Shown: in pieces, positions 41,339 to 50,574 of the stretch
Layout of the letters: every line of letters begins with the position of its first letter
Position numbering within the stretch: the stretch's first letter is position 1
Source: Acidobacteria bacterium UBA2161
GTDB lineage: Bacteria; Acidobacteriota; Vicinamibacteria; Vicinamibacterales; UBA823
NCBI GenBank assembly: GCA_002328835.1
Contig: DCWN01000041.1
Span: forward strand, 112,297-176,296
Length of the DNA: 64,000 bases
Direction: 5' to 3'
Program-made: the position numbers and the translations under genes
Notes under the pieces: generated by a model
What the model saw: only the letters and a program-made list of their open reading frames with translations
What the model was told of the DNA's origin: nothing
Databases searched by the model: none

Positions 41339-43447
41339 ATGGGACAGCAGCTGTTTGTGATCTTTGGAATCGGCGCGCCGATCTGCGCGGCGATCTTCGC
41401 GTTCATCCTCATACAGGCGATCAACAAGCGCGACGCGGGCACCGACCGGATGAAGAGCATTGCCGCGCTCATCCGCAGCGGCGCCATGGCGTTCCTGCGC
41501 GTGGAGTACTCCGTGCTGGCGGTCTTCGTTGCCGCGATGTTCATCGTGCTGGCGGTCTTTCTGCCCCGCAGCGCGGTGACCACGGCGGTGGCCTTCCTCG
41601 TCGGCGCGACCTTGTCGGCGTGTGCCGGCTGGGTCGGGATGCGCACGGCTACCGGGGCGGCGGTGCGGACGACGCAAGCAGCCAAGACGAGTCTCGCGAG
41701 CGCGCTCCGCGTGGCGTTTTCCAGCGGGGCCGTCATGGGGCTGACCGTGGTGGCGCTCGGCACGCTGGGGATCGCCATTCTCTACTCGATGTTCGGCGGC
41801 CTGGACGGCGCGGGTCCGGCAGCCGTCGAGTCGCTGTTCGGTCTGTCGCTCGGGGCCTCGTCGATCGCCCTGTTCGCGCGCGTCGGTGGCGGCATCTACA
41901 CCAAGGCGGCCGATGTCGGCGCCGATCTCTCGGGTAAGGTCGAAGCCGGTATTCCCGAGGACGATCCCCGGAATCCCGCGACGATTGCCGATGCCGTCGG
42001 GGACAACGTCGGCGACGTGGCTGGGATGGGCGCCGATCTGTTCGAGTCGTACGTCGGCAGCATCATTTCTTCGATCGCGCTGGCCTGGGCGATGAGCGCG
42101 GCCTCCGCCCAGGCTCTCTGGGGAACCCCAGCCGACGCGTTCGACCAGTTGCAGGGTGCGCTCGTGCTGTTTCCGGTCGTCCTGGCCGGGGTCGGCATCA
42201 TCTGCTCGATCGTCGGCACGTTCGCCGTGCGGACCAACGACGAGAAGGCGATTCAGGGGGCGCTCAACCGGGGCTTGTTCCTGGCATCCATACTCGTGGT
42301 GCTGGCGGCGGGCGGCCTCGTCTCCGTGCTCGAGTTGCCGATGGCCATTCTTTGGTGCGTGATCGCCGGCCTGGGTTCGGGCGTTGCGATCGGCAAGCTG
42401 ACCGAGTACTACACCGCGAAGGACCTCGCGCCCGCCCAGCGCATCGCCCAGCAGTCCGAGACAGGCCCCGCCACGAACATCATCGCCGGGCTCGGCATCG
42501 GCATGATGTCGTGCGGCGGGCCGACCCTGGTGATCTGTCTGGCGATCTTCCTGAGCTTCGACTGGGCCGGCCTCTACGGCATCGCGATCGCGGCCGTGGG
42601 GATGCTCTCGACCCTCGGTATCAGCCTGGGCGTCGATGCCTACGGTCCGGTGGCAGACAACGCCGGCGGCATCGCGGAGCTGAGCGGATGCGAGCCGTTC
42701 GTCCGGGAGCGGACCGACGCGCTCGACGCCGTCGGCAATACGACGGCCGCCATCGGCAAGGGCTTCGCCATCGGTTCGGCGGCGCTGACCGCGCTGGCGC
42801 TGTTCAGCACCTATCGGGCGACCGCGGACGCCGCGATCGAGGCCGCCGGCGGCGTCGGAGCCTTCAACACGCGGCTGCTCAGCCTGAATCTCGACAATCC
42901 CAACGTGCTGCTCGGGATGTTCATCGGCGGCATGCTGCCCTTCATCTTTTCGGCCCTGACGATGAACGCCGTGGGGCGCTCGGCCAACAAGATGATCGAA
43001 GAGGTGCGGCGGCAGTTCCAGTCGATTCCCGGCCTGCTCGAGGGCAAGGCCGAGCCCGACTCGGCTCAGTGCGTCGCCATTTCGACCAAGGCGGCCATTC
43101 GCGAGATGCTGGCGCCGGGCCTGCTGGCGGTGATCGCTCCGATCGCCACCGGCTTCATCCTCGGGGTCGCCGGCCTAGGCGGTCTGCTGGGCGGCTCGCT
43201 GGTGACCGGCGTCCTGATGGCCCTGATGATGGCCAACGCCGGCGGCGCCTGGGACAACGCGAAGAAGTTCATCGAGGAAGGCAACCTGGGCGGCAAGGGG
43301 TCCGAGCCGCACAAGGCGGCGGTCATCGGCGACACCGTGGGCGACCCGTTCAAGGACACCGCCGGCCCGAGCCTGAACATCCTCATCAAGTTGATGAGCA
43401 TCGTTTCGGTGATTTTTGCGCCGTTGGTCGTCGGCTGGATGCTCTGA
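41339..43447 (+). CDS. hppA: Membrane-bound ion-translocating pyrophosphatase, K+-dependent type
   Basis: Couples pyrophosphate hydrolysis to pumping of H+ or Na+ across the inner membrane. The 702 residues carry the signature GGGIYTKAADVGADLSGKVEAGIPEDDPRNPATIADAVGDNVGD region (positions about 179-223, key Asp and Lys residues present) and DAVGNTTAAIGKGFAIGSAALTAL. The C-terminal GKGSEPHKAAVIGDTVGDPFKDTAGPS is present too. Ala where K+-independent enzymes have Lys in the GNTTAA motif places it with the K+-dependent class; whether it pumps Na+ or H+ cannot be decided here. It has its own promoter and appears monocistronic. Confidence 0.94.
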   Translation: MGQQLFVIFGIGAPICAAIFAFILIQAINKRDAGTDRMKSIAALIRSGAMAFLRVEYSVLAVFVAAMFIVLAVFLPRSAVTTAVAFLVGATLSACAGWVGMRTATGAAVRTTQAAKTSLASALRVAFSSGAVMGLTVVALGTLGIAILYSMFGGLDGAGPAAVESLFGLSLGASSIALFARVGGGIYTKAADVGADLSGKVEAGIPEDDPRNPATIADAVGDNVGDVAGMGADLFESYVGSIISSIALAWAMSAASAQALWGTPADAFDQLQGALVLFPVVLAGVGIICSIVGTFAVRTNDEKAIQGALNRGLFLASILVVLAAGGLVSVLELPMAILWCVIAGLGSGVAIGKLTEYYTAKDLAPAQRIAQQSETGPATNIIAGLGIGMMSCGGPTLVICLAIFLSFDWAGLYGIAIAAVGMLSTLGISLGVDAYGPVADNAGGIAELSGCEPFVRERTDALDAVGNTTAAIGKGFAIGSAALTALALFSTYRATADAAIEAAGGVGAFNTRLLSLNLDNPNVLLGMFIGGMLPFIFSALTMNAVGRSANKMIEEVRRQFQSIPGLLEGKAEPDSAQCVAISTKAAIREMLAPGLLAVIAPIATGFILGVAGLGGLLGGSLVTGVLMALMMANAGGAWDNAKKFIEEGNLGGKGSEPHKAAVIGDTVGDPFKDTAGPSLNILIKLMSIVSVIFAPLVVGWML

Positions 43448-43612
43448 TTCGAGGGAGAATATTTGGCGAAACTGGTGTCGCGAGGCCAGTTGAAGGTCCA
43501 GGGCCATTTTTCAGAGAGCGGTGTCTAACTTTTTCGAACCTCACCTCTCCGAGGGAATCGCTCGGCGATTTGGCCCGCCGGTTTTCCGCCGGTTTTTGGC
43601 TCGAGAGGTTCG

Positions 43613-43642
43613 TTGACACGGGTTTTTCGCTCTGCATATAAT
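43613..43642 (+). promoter_or_regulatory. Near-consensus promoter of the tonB-exbB-exbD-exbD operon
   Basis: TTGACA (43613-43618), 18 nt, TATAAT (43637-43642): all 12 hexamer bases match consensus. Predicted start near 43649. The spacer upstream of it (43448-43612) holds only a small AACTGG/CCAGTT stem after hppA. Confidence 0.85.
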
Positions 43643-43692
43643 CGACGGTCTTGTCGGGTTGCAAATGAGCTTCGGAGTGCAGGAGGTCGATC

Positions 43693-44409
<717 letters not shown>

Positions 44410-44511
44410 ACGCAGCGACAGATGTTCCAGAGACGGAGAGTTCGTGAACTTGCAGCAGTGGGACCGTTCCAGCGCCCACTAACCGGAAACCTTTAGACGG
44501 GAGGATGGGCG

Positions 44512-45198
44512 ATGGAAGGCGGAGGAATGAATCTAATGGAGATGTGGAATCAGATGGGCTACACCGCGAAAGGCATCGCGGTGGTCCTCTTTTTCATGTC
44601 TTTCTGGTCGGTCGGCGTTGCGGTCGAGCGGATCTTCACGTTCACCCAGGCTCGTAAGCAGTCGAAGCTGTACGCGCCGCAGGTGGCCAAGCACCTCAAG
44701 GATGGCCGCCTGAAGGATGCGATCGCGGTTTCGCAGAAGAAGGACTACAGGTACAGCCATCTGGCCAAGGTCGTGCTTGCCGGCTTGCAGGAATATCAGT
44801 TCCAGCAGGAGACGGGCGGCAGCTTGGCGCGTGAGGACCTTCTGGATACGGTGCGGCGGGCGATTCAGCGTGCGTCGGCCCTGACGGCCAACGATCTGAA
44901 GAAGGGCGTGTCGTCGCTGGCGACCATCGGGTCGACGGCGCCGTTCGTCGGACTGCTCGGCACCGTCGTCGGCATCATCAATGCGTTCGTCGGTATCGCG
45001 GCGACCGGGTCGGGCGGCATCGGCGCGGTGTCCGCGGGTATCGCGGAGGCGCTCGTCGAGACCGCGCTCGGGCTCGTCGTGGCCATCCCGGCGGTGTGGT
45101 TCTACAACTACCTGACCGGCGTGATCGAATACTTCAATGTCGAGATGGACAACTCGTCGTCTGAGCTCGTCGACTACTTCATCAAGAAGACTGCGTAA
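44512..45198 (+). CDS. exbB: ExbB/TolQ-family proton channel subunit
   Basis: Inner-membrane pentamer subunit that forms the proton channel for TonB energisation. The 228-residue protein has three membrane segments: about 18-40, and the conserved pair STAPFVGLLGTVVGIINAF and IAEALVETALGLVVAIPAVWFYNYL. The start follows GGGAGG. ExbB and TolQ cannot be separated with certainty, but the tonB upstream favours ExbB. The spacer of 102 nt after tonB shows no terminator. Confidence 0.92.
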   Translation: MEGGGMNLMEMWNQMGYTAKGIAVVLFFMSFWSVGVAVERIFTFTQARKQSKLYAPQVAKHLKDGRLKDAIAVSQKKDYRYSHLAKVVLAGLQEYQFQQETGGSLAREDLLDTVRRAIQRASALTANDLKKGVSSLATIGSTAPFVGLLGTVVGIINAFVGIAATGSGGIGAVSAGIAEALVETALGLVVAIPAVWFYNYLTGVIEYFNVEMDNSSSELVDYFIKKTA

Positions 45199-45284
45199 GA
45201 GTCCCGCACGCGCAGCGGCGCCCAGGCGGTGCTGCGGCGCGGCCCGGGGGTGTGTGGTTCGCGCAACGGACGAGGAGATCACTC

Positions 45285-45722
45285 ATGGCCATGGACCTGG
45301 GCGGCGCCAAAGGCGGCGTCAAGTCCGATATCAACGTCACGCCGCTCGTCGACGTCATGCTGGTGCTGTTGATCATCATGATGCTCATCGCGCCGATGTT
45401 GCAGCAGGGCGTCGATGTCCGGCTGCCGCAGGCGGCGAACACCGTCGACAAGCCGGAGACGCAGGGGCAGACCGTGTTGTCGATCACCGCCGACCGGCGG
45501 TTCTACGTCAATTCGGTGCAGGTGGCGGAGACCGAACTGTTGAACCGAATCCAGGGCGCCCTGGAGGAATCGCGCGAGCGGATCGTGCTCATCAAGGGCG
45601 ATGAGGATGCGCCGTACGGTTCGATCATGCAGTTGATGGACGAGTTGCGCCGGGTCGGCATCGAGGACGTCGGTCTCATCGTCGATCGGCGACTGCGCGC
45701 GGGCATCGGAGGGGGGCAATAA
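45285..45722 (+). CDS. exbD: ExbD/TolR-family biopolymer transport protein (first copy)
   Basis: Single-pass protein (helix about 20-41, INVTPLVDVMLVLLIIMMLIA) with the essential Asp of the family in the membrane segment (VDVMLVL) and a periplasmic domain ending YGSIMQLMDELRRVGIEDVGLIV. 145 residues from ATG 45285, preceded by GAGGAGA. Its stop overlaps the next ATG (TAATG). It differs from the second copy through most of its length, so the pair is not a recent duplication and may form hetero-oligomers. Confidence 0.92.
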   Translation: MAMDLGGAKGGVKSDINVTPLVDVMLVLLIIMMLIAPMLQQGVDVRLPQAANTVDKPETQGQTVLSITADRRFYVNSVQVAETELLNRIQGALEESRERIVLIKGDEDAPYGSIMQLMDELRRVGIEDVGLIVDRRLRAGIGGGQ

Positions 45723-46195
45723 TGTCAGCACACAAGCATTTCGGCGCGGAGGACGTCTTCAAGGCCGAGGACCTCCATGCCAGTTGCGACATGAACGTCA
45801 CGCCGATGATCGACGTGCTGCTCGTGCTGTTGATCATCTTCATGGCGGCATTGCCGCTGACCCAGAAGGGCGTCGACATCAACCTGCCGGCCGAGACGCG
45901 CGCGGCGAACCAGGCGGCGCCCGACACGAGCCAGATCGTGCTCGAGTACACCGCCGATCGCCGGATCTCGGTGAACAAGCAGGATGTGGAGTTGCGGCAG
46001 CTCGCGTCGCGGCTGCGGAACATCTACGAGCAGCGCAACGACAAGACGATGTTCATCGCCGGCGCGGGCACGCTCCGCTACGGTGAGATCATCGACATCA
46101 TCGACGCGGCAAAGGGCGCTGGCGTGACCAAGGTCGGCATCGTCACGGAAGGGATGCGCCAGGCGGCCGGCGTGCAGGCGGGCGGCGGCAACTAG
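45722..46195 (+). CDS. exbD: ExbD/TolR-family biopolymer transport protein (second copy)
   Basis: A 157-residue paralogue of the preceding gene with a longer cytoplasmic N-terminus (about 20 residues). The membrane helix MNVTPMIDVLLVLLIIFMAAL carries the conserved Asp, and the periplasmic part ends YGEIIDIIDAAKGAGVTKVGIVTEGMRQ. Translationally coupled to the first copy by TAATG. A strong terminator 32 nt after the stop closes the operon. Confidence 0.92.
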   Translation: MSAHKHFGAEDVFKAEDLHASCDMNVTPMIDVLLVLLIIFMAALPLTQKGVDINLPAETRAANQAAPDTSQIVLEYTADRRISVNKQDVELRQLASRLRNIYEQRNDKTMFIAGAGTLRYGEIIDIIDAAKGAGVTKVGIVTEGMRQAAGVQAGGGN

Positions 46196-46227
46196 CGATT
46201 CCTCCACGAGCGAAGCGGAGTTTGAGC

Positions 46228-46263
46228 GGCGCGTGTGCGGATGCACACGCGCCGTTCTTCTTG
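46228..46263 (+). terminator. Intrinsic terminator of the tonB-exb operon
   Basis: CGGCGCGTGTGC / GCACACGCGCCG forms a perfect 12-bp stem with a GGAT loop, followed by TTCTTCTT. Confidence 0.9.
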
Positions 46264-46430
46264 ATCAGATGGAGGCGTTGCCCCCAAACCCCCCGCGCGG
46301 GTCTCCGCGGGGACCCCGAGAGCCCCACTCCAACCCGCGCGAGGCGCGCTGTGCGCGCCTTGGTCTTCATAGGCCGGCGTGTTCCGTTTCGGCCCGATCT
46401 CCCTGAACGCGTCGTTCCGGTACAAAGAAG

Positions 46431-46461
46431 ACGGCCGGTCCCCCGAGGGGGAACCGGCCGT
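46431..46461 (-). terminator. Intrinsic terminator of the TPR lipoprotein gene
   Basis: ACGGCCGGT with ACCGGCCGT, extended by CCCCC/GGGGG with one bulged base. On the minus strand it is followed by CTTCTTTGT. The gene on that strand stops at 46487. The stretch between this terminator and the one at 46228-46263 holds no gene. Confidence 0.8.
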
Positions 46462-46486
46462 TGGTCCGAAACGTCGGGGTGGTCGA

Positions 46487-47464
46487 CTACCCGCCTGTGG
46501 TGGCGGCGGCCTGCTCTTGCTGCTCGAGCCGAAGCTCCTCGGCTCGGTCGCGCAGCGCGTCCGCCTCGGCAATCAAGGCGTCCTGCTCGGCCTCGTTCGT
46601 GGTGGCGTTGGCCTGCATCCTGAGGAGGATGTTCTTGTAGACCATCGCTTCCATGTAGTCATCCTTCAACTCGAGCGCCTGATCGACGGCCACGATACCG
46701 TCCGCGACATGCTGCTCCTTCTCGTCGTCGGTCAGTCGGAAGTCCCGAAAGGCCTTTTCCCAGTAGTAGGTCGCGATCGTGTAGTACGCCTCCGGATTGT
46801 CCGGCTCGATGTCGGCGCGTTCTTCGAGCGCGGCGATCGTCTGCTCGAAGTCGCCCTGCCGGTTGTAGTAGGCCGCCATCTGGAGATAGATCGCCGGATC
46901 ATCGGGTCGGACGCTTCGGGCATTGACAAGGATGGTCTCGGCCGATTCGTACTGCCCAGAATCCTCGTACAGTCGCGACAGCGCGATGTAGTTGGACACT
47001 TCCTCTGGGTTCAATTCGATCATCCGGCGGACGATCGGTTCCGCCTGGCCGGGGTCGTTCAGCTTGTCAGGACCGTAGCTGGCCACGAGGTATTCCATCG
47101 ACAGCCGCTGCATGTCCGGGTTGTCGACGATCCGTTCGGAGGCCAGCTGATAGTTCTCGACGGCCTTCTCCAGCAGCGCGTCGTTATCGGGCTCGCCCCG
47201 CCGGGTCGGGCGGTACATGTTGTCGTAGCTGTTCGCCAGGTAGAAATAGGCCACCGACAGCTCGGGTGCCGCGTCGAGCGCGGCCGGATCCACCAGCGTC
47301 TCTTCGTACGCCGCCGCCGCCCGCTCGTACTCCTGCGCGGTGTACAAGCCGTTGGCTTCCTTGAAATTCTTTCTGGCCGTCAGCATGGCGTACTGGCCGC
47401 AGCCTGCCGCCGACATGCCCAGCCCGGCCAAGACGGCCAGCGCCGCGATACGTCGAGTCTTCAT
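46487..47464 (-). CDS. TPR-repeat lipoprotein
   Basis: A 325-residue lipoprotein: signal peptide with lipobox SAAGC (lipidated Cys near residue 22), then TPR-type helical repeats throughout. Examples are YERAAAAYEETLVDPAALDAAPELSVAYFYLANSYDNM (about 46-83), NYIALSRLYEDSGQYESAETILVNARSVRPDD and YLQMAAYYNRQGDFEQTIAALEERADIEPDN. A C-terminal Glu/Gln-rich coiled coil ends AATTGG. ATG 47464 is preceded by AAAGGGG; a TTG at 47479 is less likely. It probably has a periplasmic scaffold role in outer-membrane assembly or secretion; the exact function is unknown. Divergent from rel with its own consensus-like promoter. Confidence 0.83.
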   Translation of the reverse strand: MKTRRIAALAVLAGLGMSAAGCGQYAMLTARKNFKEANGLYTAQEYERAAAAYEETLVDPAALDAAPELSVAYFYLANSYDNMYRPTRRGEPDNDALLEKAVENYQLASERIVDNPDMQRLSMEYLVASYGPDKLNDPGQAEPIVRRMIELNPEEVSNYIALSRLYEDSGQYESAETILVNARSVRPDDPAIYLQMAAYYNRQGDFEQTIAALEERADIEPDNPEAYYTIATYYWEKAFRDFRLTDDEKEQHVADGIVAVDQALELKDDYMEAMVYKNILLRMQANATTNEAEQDALIAEADALRDRAEELRLEQQEQAAATTGG

Positions 47465-47589
47465 GGTTTCCCCTTTCAACTACTTCTCGAGTTGGGCCCC
47501 ACCTGGAGCGCGCTAGACCCGCCGGCCAGGACCAGCCAGCGAGGCGCGACGTCCCGGGGGACTCCCACGAGAACGCCCCGAGCCGAGCC

Positions 47590-47618
47590 AGTATATGAAC
47601 CCGAAAACGGCCAGTCAA
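47590..47618 (-). promoter_or_regulatory. Promoter of the TPR lipoprotein gene
   Basis: On the minus strand TTGACT (47618-47613), 17 nt, TATACT (47595-47590). Predicted start near 47583, leader about 119 nt. Confidence 0.7.
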
Positions 47619-47625
47619 GCGCCGC

Positions 47626-47655
47626 TTGACCGCCTCCAGGAGCGGTCCCTATGAT
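47626..47655 (+). promoter_or_regulatory. Promoter of rel
   Basis: TTGACC (47626-47631), 18 nt, TATGAT (47650-47655). Predicted start near 47662, leader about 36 nt to the ATG at 47698. Confidence 0.65.
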
Positions 47656-47697
47656 GGGACAGAGGGTCCGCATCTCATTGGTTAGACACCGCTTGTC

Positions 47698-49854
47698 ATG
47701 ATTCGGTTCGAAGACCTCATCGAGAAAGTTCGGCGAAACAACCCCGACGCCGACGTGGAGTTGCTCCGACGCGCCTGTGTCTTCTCGGCCTACGAGCACA
47801 AGGGCCAGGTGCGCCACTCGGGCGAGCCCTACCTCGTCCACCCGCTCGAGGTCGCCGATTTTCTGGCCGACATGCACCTCGACTCCGTCGCCATCGCTGC
47901 GGGGCTCCTGCACGATGTCGTCGAGGACACGCTGACCCCGATCGAGCGGATCGAGGAGGTCTTCGGGGCCGACGTCGCGCACGTCGTGGCGGGGGTCACG
48001 AAACTGGGGGCCATTCCATTCTCGTCGTCCGAGGAGCGGCAGGCCGAGAGCTTCCGGAAGATGCTCCTGGCGATGGTCGACGACATTCGCGTCATTCTGG
48101 TGAAGCTGGCCGACCGCGTCCACAACATGCGAACGCTCGGCCATCTGCCGGAGGATCGCCGGCGCCGCGTCGCCCAGGAAACGAAGGACATCTACGCGCC
48201 GATCGCCAACCGGCTCGGGATGAGCAAGGTCAAGAACGAACTCGAAGAGCTGGCCTTCCGGTATCTGGAACCCGAGGCCTACGAGGCTCTGCGGGCGAAG
48301 GTCGAGAACCGGCGGCGGGCCACCGAGGGGCTCATCGAGGACCTCCGCCAGACGATCGCGACCAAGCTCGCGGACTCCCAGGTGCCCATCGTGCAGCTGG
48401 ACGGCCGGATCAAGCGCCTGTTCAGCATTCACCAGAAGCTCAAGCGCCAGCGGATCAGCGTGGACCAGGTCTACGACCTCGTGGCGCTCCGCCTGATCAC
48501 CAATTCCGTCAAGGATTGCTACGCCGCCCTGGGCATCATCCACCACACCTGGTCGCCCGTCCCCGGTCGGATCAAGGACTTCATCGCGATGCCCAGGCCC
48601 AACGGGTATCAGTCGCTGCACACCTCCGTCGTGAGCGAACGTGGCTTCGCGTTCGAGGTGCAGATCCGCACGGCCGAGATGCACCGGGTGGCCGAGGAAG
48701 GCATCGCCGCGCACTGGAAATACAAAGAAGGTCGGATCGGTGCCGATCGCGACGAGCAGTACTTCCTCTGGCTGCGGCAGATGCTCGAGTGGCAACAGGA
48801 AGTTCGCGACCCGCAGGAGTTCATGCAGAGCCTGAAGGTCGACCTCTACCCCGAAGAGGTCTATTCCTTCACCCCGCGAGGCGAGGTCAAGGCGCTGCCA
48901 CGCGGCGCGACCATCGTGGACTTCGCGTACACGATTCACACCGACGTCGGCCACCAGTGCGTCGGCGGCCGGGTCAACGGCAAGATGGTGCCGCTCAGGA
49001 CGCCGCTGACGAACGGTGACATCGTCGAGATCGTGACCGGCCAGGGCCGCCGCCCGAGCCGCGACTGGCTCAGTTTCGTCGTGACGTCGCGGGCGCGAAA
49101 CAAGATCCGGCACTTCATCAATGGCGAAGAAAAGAAGCGCGCCACCGAGGTCGGGCGCAAGCTGCTGGAGCGCGAAGCGCGGCGTTACGGCATTCGACTG
49201 AAGGCCGCCTTGACCGAGGACGCGGTCGGCCGTCTGGCGGGAGACCTCGGGTCGCAGAAGATCGAAGACGTCTACGCCGCCATCGGCTACGGCAAGGTCG
49301 CGGCGCGGCAGTTGCTGGGCAAGCTGGCGCCGCAGTCGTCTCTGGCCGAGCCGCCGGTCCAGGAGGTGCCGTCGGCGCCGCGCGCGCGGGATGCACGCTC
49401 GGGAGAGGACCGGATCACGGTTCGCGGTTTCGACGATCTGCTCGTGTTTCGCGCGCGATGCTGCAATCCGATTCGAGGGGAGCGGATCGTCGGTTACATC
49501 ACCCGGGGCAAGGGCGTCTCCGTGCATTCGGTGGGCTGCCCGAACGTGGTGAACCTCCTCTACGACCCCGAGCGGCGGATCGACGTGGCGTGGGACAGTC
49601 AGGACGATCCGGCGCCCTACGTCGTCCGGCTGGCGATTCAGGTCGAGGATCGTCGGGGCATGCTGGCCGACATCAGCACGCAGATCGCCGGCATCGACAC
49701 CAACATCAAGAAGGTGGAGGCGACGACCAGCGACGACCAGCGTGGCCGCATCAGCGTGACCGTCGAGATTCGAGACGTCGAGCATCTCGACCAGGTGGTC
49801 AAGTCGCTCAAGGGTGTCACTGGCGTGCTGGATGTGGAACGGGCGGCGCGCTGA
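47698..49854 (+). CDS. rel: Bifunctional (p)ppGpp synthetase/hydrolase Rel
   Basis: Stringent-response enzyme of the RelA/SpoT family, 718 residues. An N-terminal HD hydrolase domain has the intact motif HDVVED (H72-D73). A synthetase domain follows (GRIKDFIAMPRPNGYQSLHTSV), then TGS (YSFTPRGEVKALPRGATIVDFAYTIHTDVG), a helical/zinc-finger region (RARCCNPIRGERIVGYITRGKGVSVH) and the C-terminal ACT domain. The intact HD box and RxKD-type rather than ExDD-type synthetase motif point to a dual-function Rel, the single long RSH expected outside gamma- and beta-proteobacteria. ridA converges on it, 6 nt after its stop. Confidence 0.96.
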   Translation: MIRFEDLIEKVRRNNPDADVELLRRACVFSAYEHKGQVRHSGEPYLVHPLEVADFLADMHLDSVAIAAGLLHDVVEDTLTPIERIEEVFGADVAHVVAGVTKLGAIPFSSSEERQAESFRKMLLAMVDDIRVILVKLADRVHNMRTLGHLPEDRRRRVAQETKDIYAPIANRLGMSKVKNELEELAFRYLEPEAYEALRAKVENRRRATEGLIEDLRQTIATKLADSQVPIVQLDGRIKRLFSIHQKLKRQRISVDQVYDLVALRLITNSVKDCYAALGIIHHTWSPVPGRIKDFIAMPRPNGYQSLHTSVVSERGFAFEVQIRTAEMHRVAEEGIAAHWKYKEGRIGADRDEQYFLWLRQMLEWQQEVRDPQEFMQSLKVDLYPEEVYSFTPRGEVKALPRGATIVDFAYTIHTDVGHQCVGGRVNGKMVPLRTPLTNGDIVEIVTGQGRRPSRDWLSFVVTSRARNKIRHFINGEEKKRATEVGRKLLEREARRYGIRLKAALTEDAVGRLAGDLGSQKIEDVYAAIGYGKVAARQLLGKLAPQSSLAEPPVQEVPSAPRARDARSGEDRITVRGFDDLLVFRARCCNPIRGERIVGYITRGKGVSVHSVGCPNVVNLLYDPERRIDVAWDSQDDPAPYVVRLAIQVEDRRGMLADISTQIAGIDTNIKKVEATTSDDQRGRISVTVEIRDVEHLDQVVKSLKGVTGVLDVERAAR

Positions 49855-49860
49855 GGGTCG

Positions 49861-50238
49861 CTAGAGCTTGGCGATCGCGTCGATTTCGACGCGGGCATCC
49901 TTCGGAAGACGGGCGACCTGAAACGTCGCACGCGCGGGTGCCGGGGCGTCGAAGTAGCGCGCGTAGACGTCGTTGACCGTGGCGAAGTCGCCGAGATCCG
50001 CGACGAAGATCGTGGTGCGGACGACGTTCGCGAACGAGACACCCGCGGCGGCCAGGATCGCGCCGATGTTCTCCATGACCCGTTCGGTCTGGGCCGCGAT
50101 GTCGCCGTCGACGATCTCCCCGGTTGCCGGGTCCAGCGGAATCTGCCCCGAGATGAAGAGGAATTCACCCGCCCGGACCGCCTGCGAGTAGGGTCCGATC
50201 GCCTGGGGTGCGTCGGATGTCTGAATAGCCTGTCGCAT
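49861..50238 (-). CDS. ridA: RidA-family enamine/imine deaminase
   Basis: Trimeric enzyme that hydrolyses reactive 2-aminoacrylate and other enamines made by PLP enzymes. The 125 residues show the family signature: IGPYSQAVRAGEFLFISGQIPLDP, QTERVMENIGAILAAAGVS, VYARYF and the catalytic-arginine segment PARATFQVARLPKDARVEIDAIA. It is the distal gene after rpmB (17 nt gap), so it may be co-transcribed from the rpmB promoter. Confidence 0.94.
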   Translation of the reverse strand: MRQAIQTSDAPQAIGPYSQAVRAGEFLFISGQIPLDPATGEIVDGDIAAQTERVMENIGAILAAAGVSFANVVRTTIFVADLGDFATVNDVYARYFDAPAPARATFQVARLPKDARVEIDAIAKL

Positions 50239-50255
50239 GACGCTCGATCGACGCG

Positions 50256-50447
50256 TCAGGCGGCCTTGGTGACCTTGCCCGAGCGGAGGCAGCGGGTGCA
50301 GACGCGAATCCGCTTCACCCCGCCGTTGATCATCGCCCGAACCGACTGAATGTTGGCTTCGAACCGCCGTGGAGTCACGTTGTGGGCGTGGCTGACGTTC
50401 CGCCCGACCCTCGGTCCCTTGCCGCAGATTTCACACCGTCGCGCCAT
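50256..50447 (-). CDS. rpmB: 50S ribosomal protein L28, zinc-binding form
   Basis: Large-subunit ribosomal protein of 63 residues: ARRCEICGKGPRVGRNVSHAHNVTPRRF (positions 2-29) and RIRVCTRCLRSGKV. Cysteines C5, C8, C50 and C53 keep the full zinc ribbon (C+ form), so under zinc limitation it could be replaced by a C- paralogue if one exists. Start ATG 50447 is preceded by GGGAGAGAG. Promoter at 50526-50534. Confidence 0.96.
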   Translation of the reverse strand: MARRCEICGKGPRVGRNVSHAHNVTPRRFEANIQSVRAMINGGVKRIRVCTRCLRSGKVTKAA

Positions 50448-50525
50448 TTCGCTCTCTCCCTCGGTCGCCGTTGGTGGCGGAAGCCACGCGCACGGCGCCA
50501 TCGTATCGTTCCCGAAGAACCCGTG

Positions 50526-50534
50526 ATTATACCA
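50526..50534 (-). promoter_or_regulatory. Extended -10 promoter of rpmB
   Basis: On the minus strand TGGTATAAT (50534-50526): consensus -10 with a TGn extension. Predicted start near 50519, giving a leader of about 70 nt. No clear -35, as is usual for extended -10 promoters. Confidence 0.75.
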
Positions 50535-50574
50535 CGCCGGCTGCGGTCCGAACCGCCAGTCAGGACTCAGGCTC

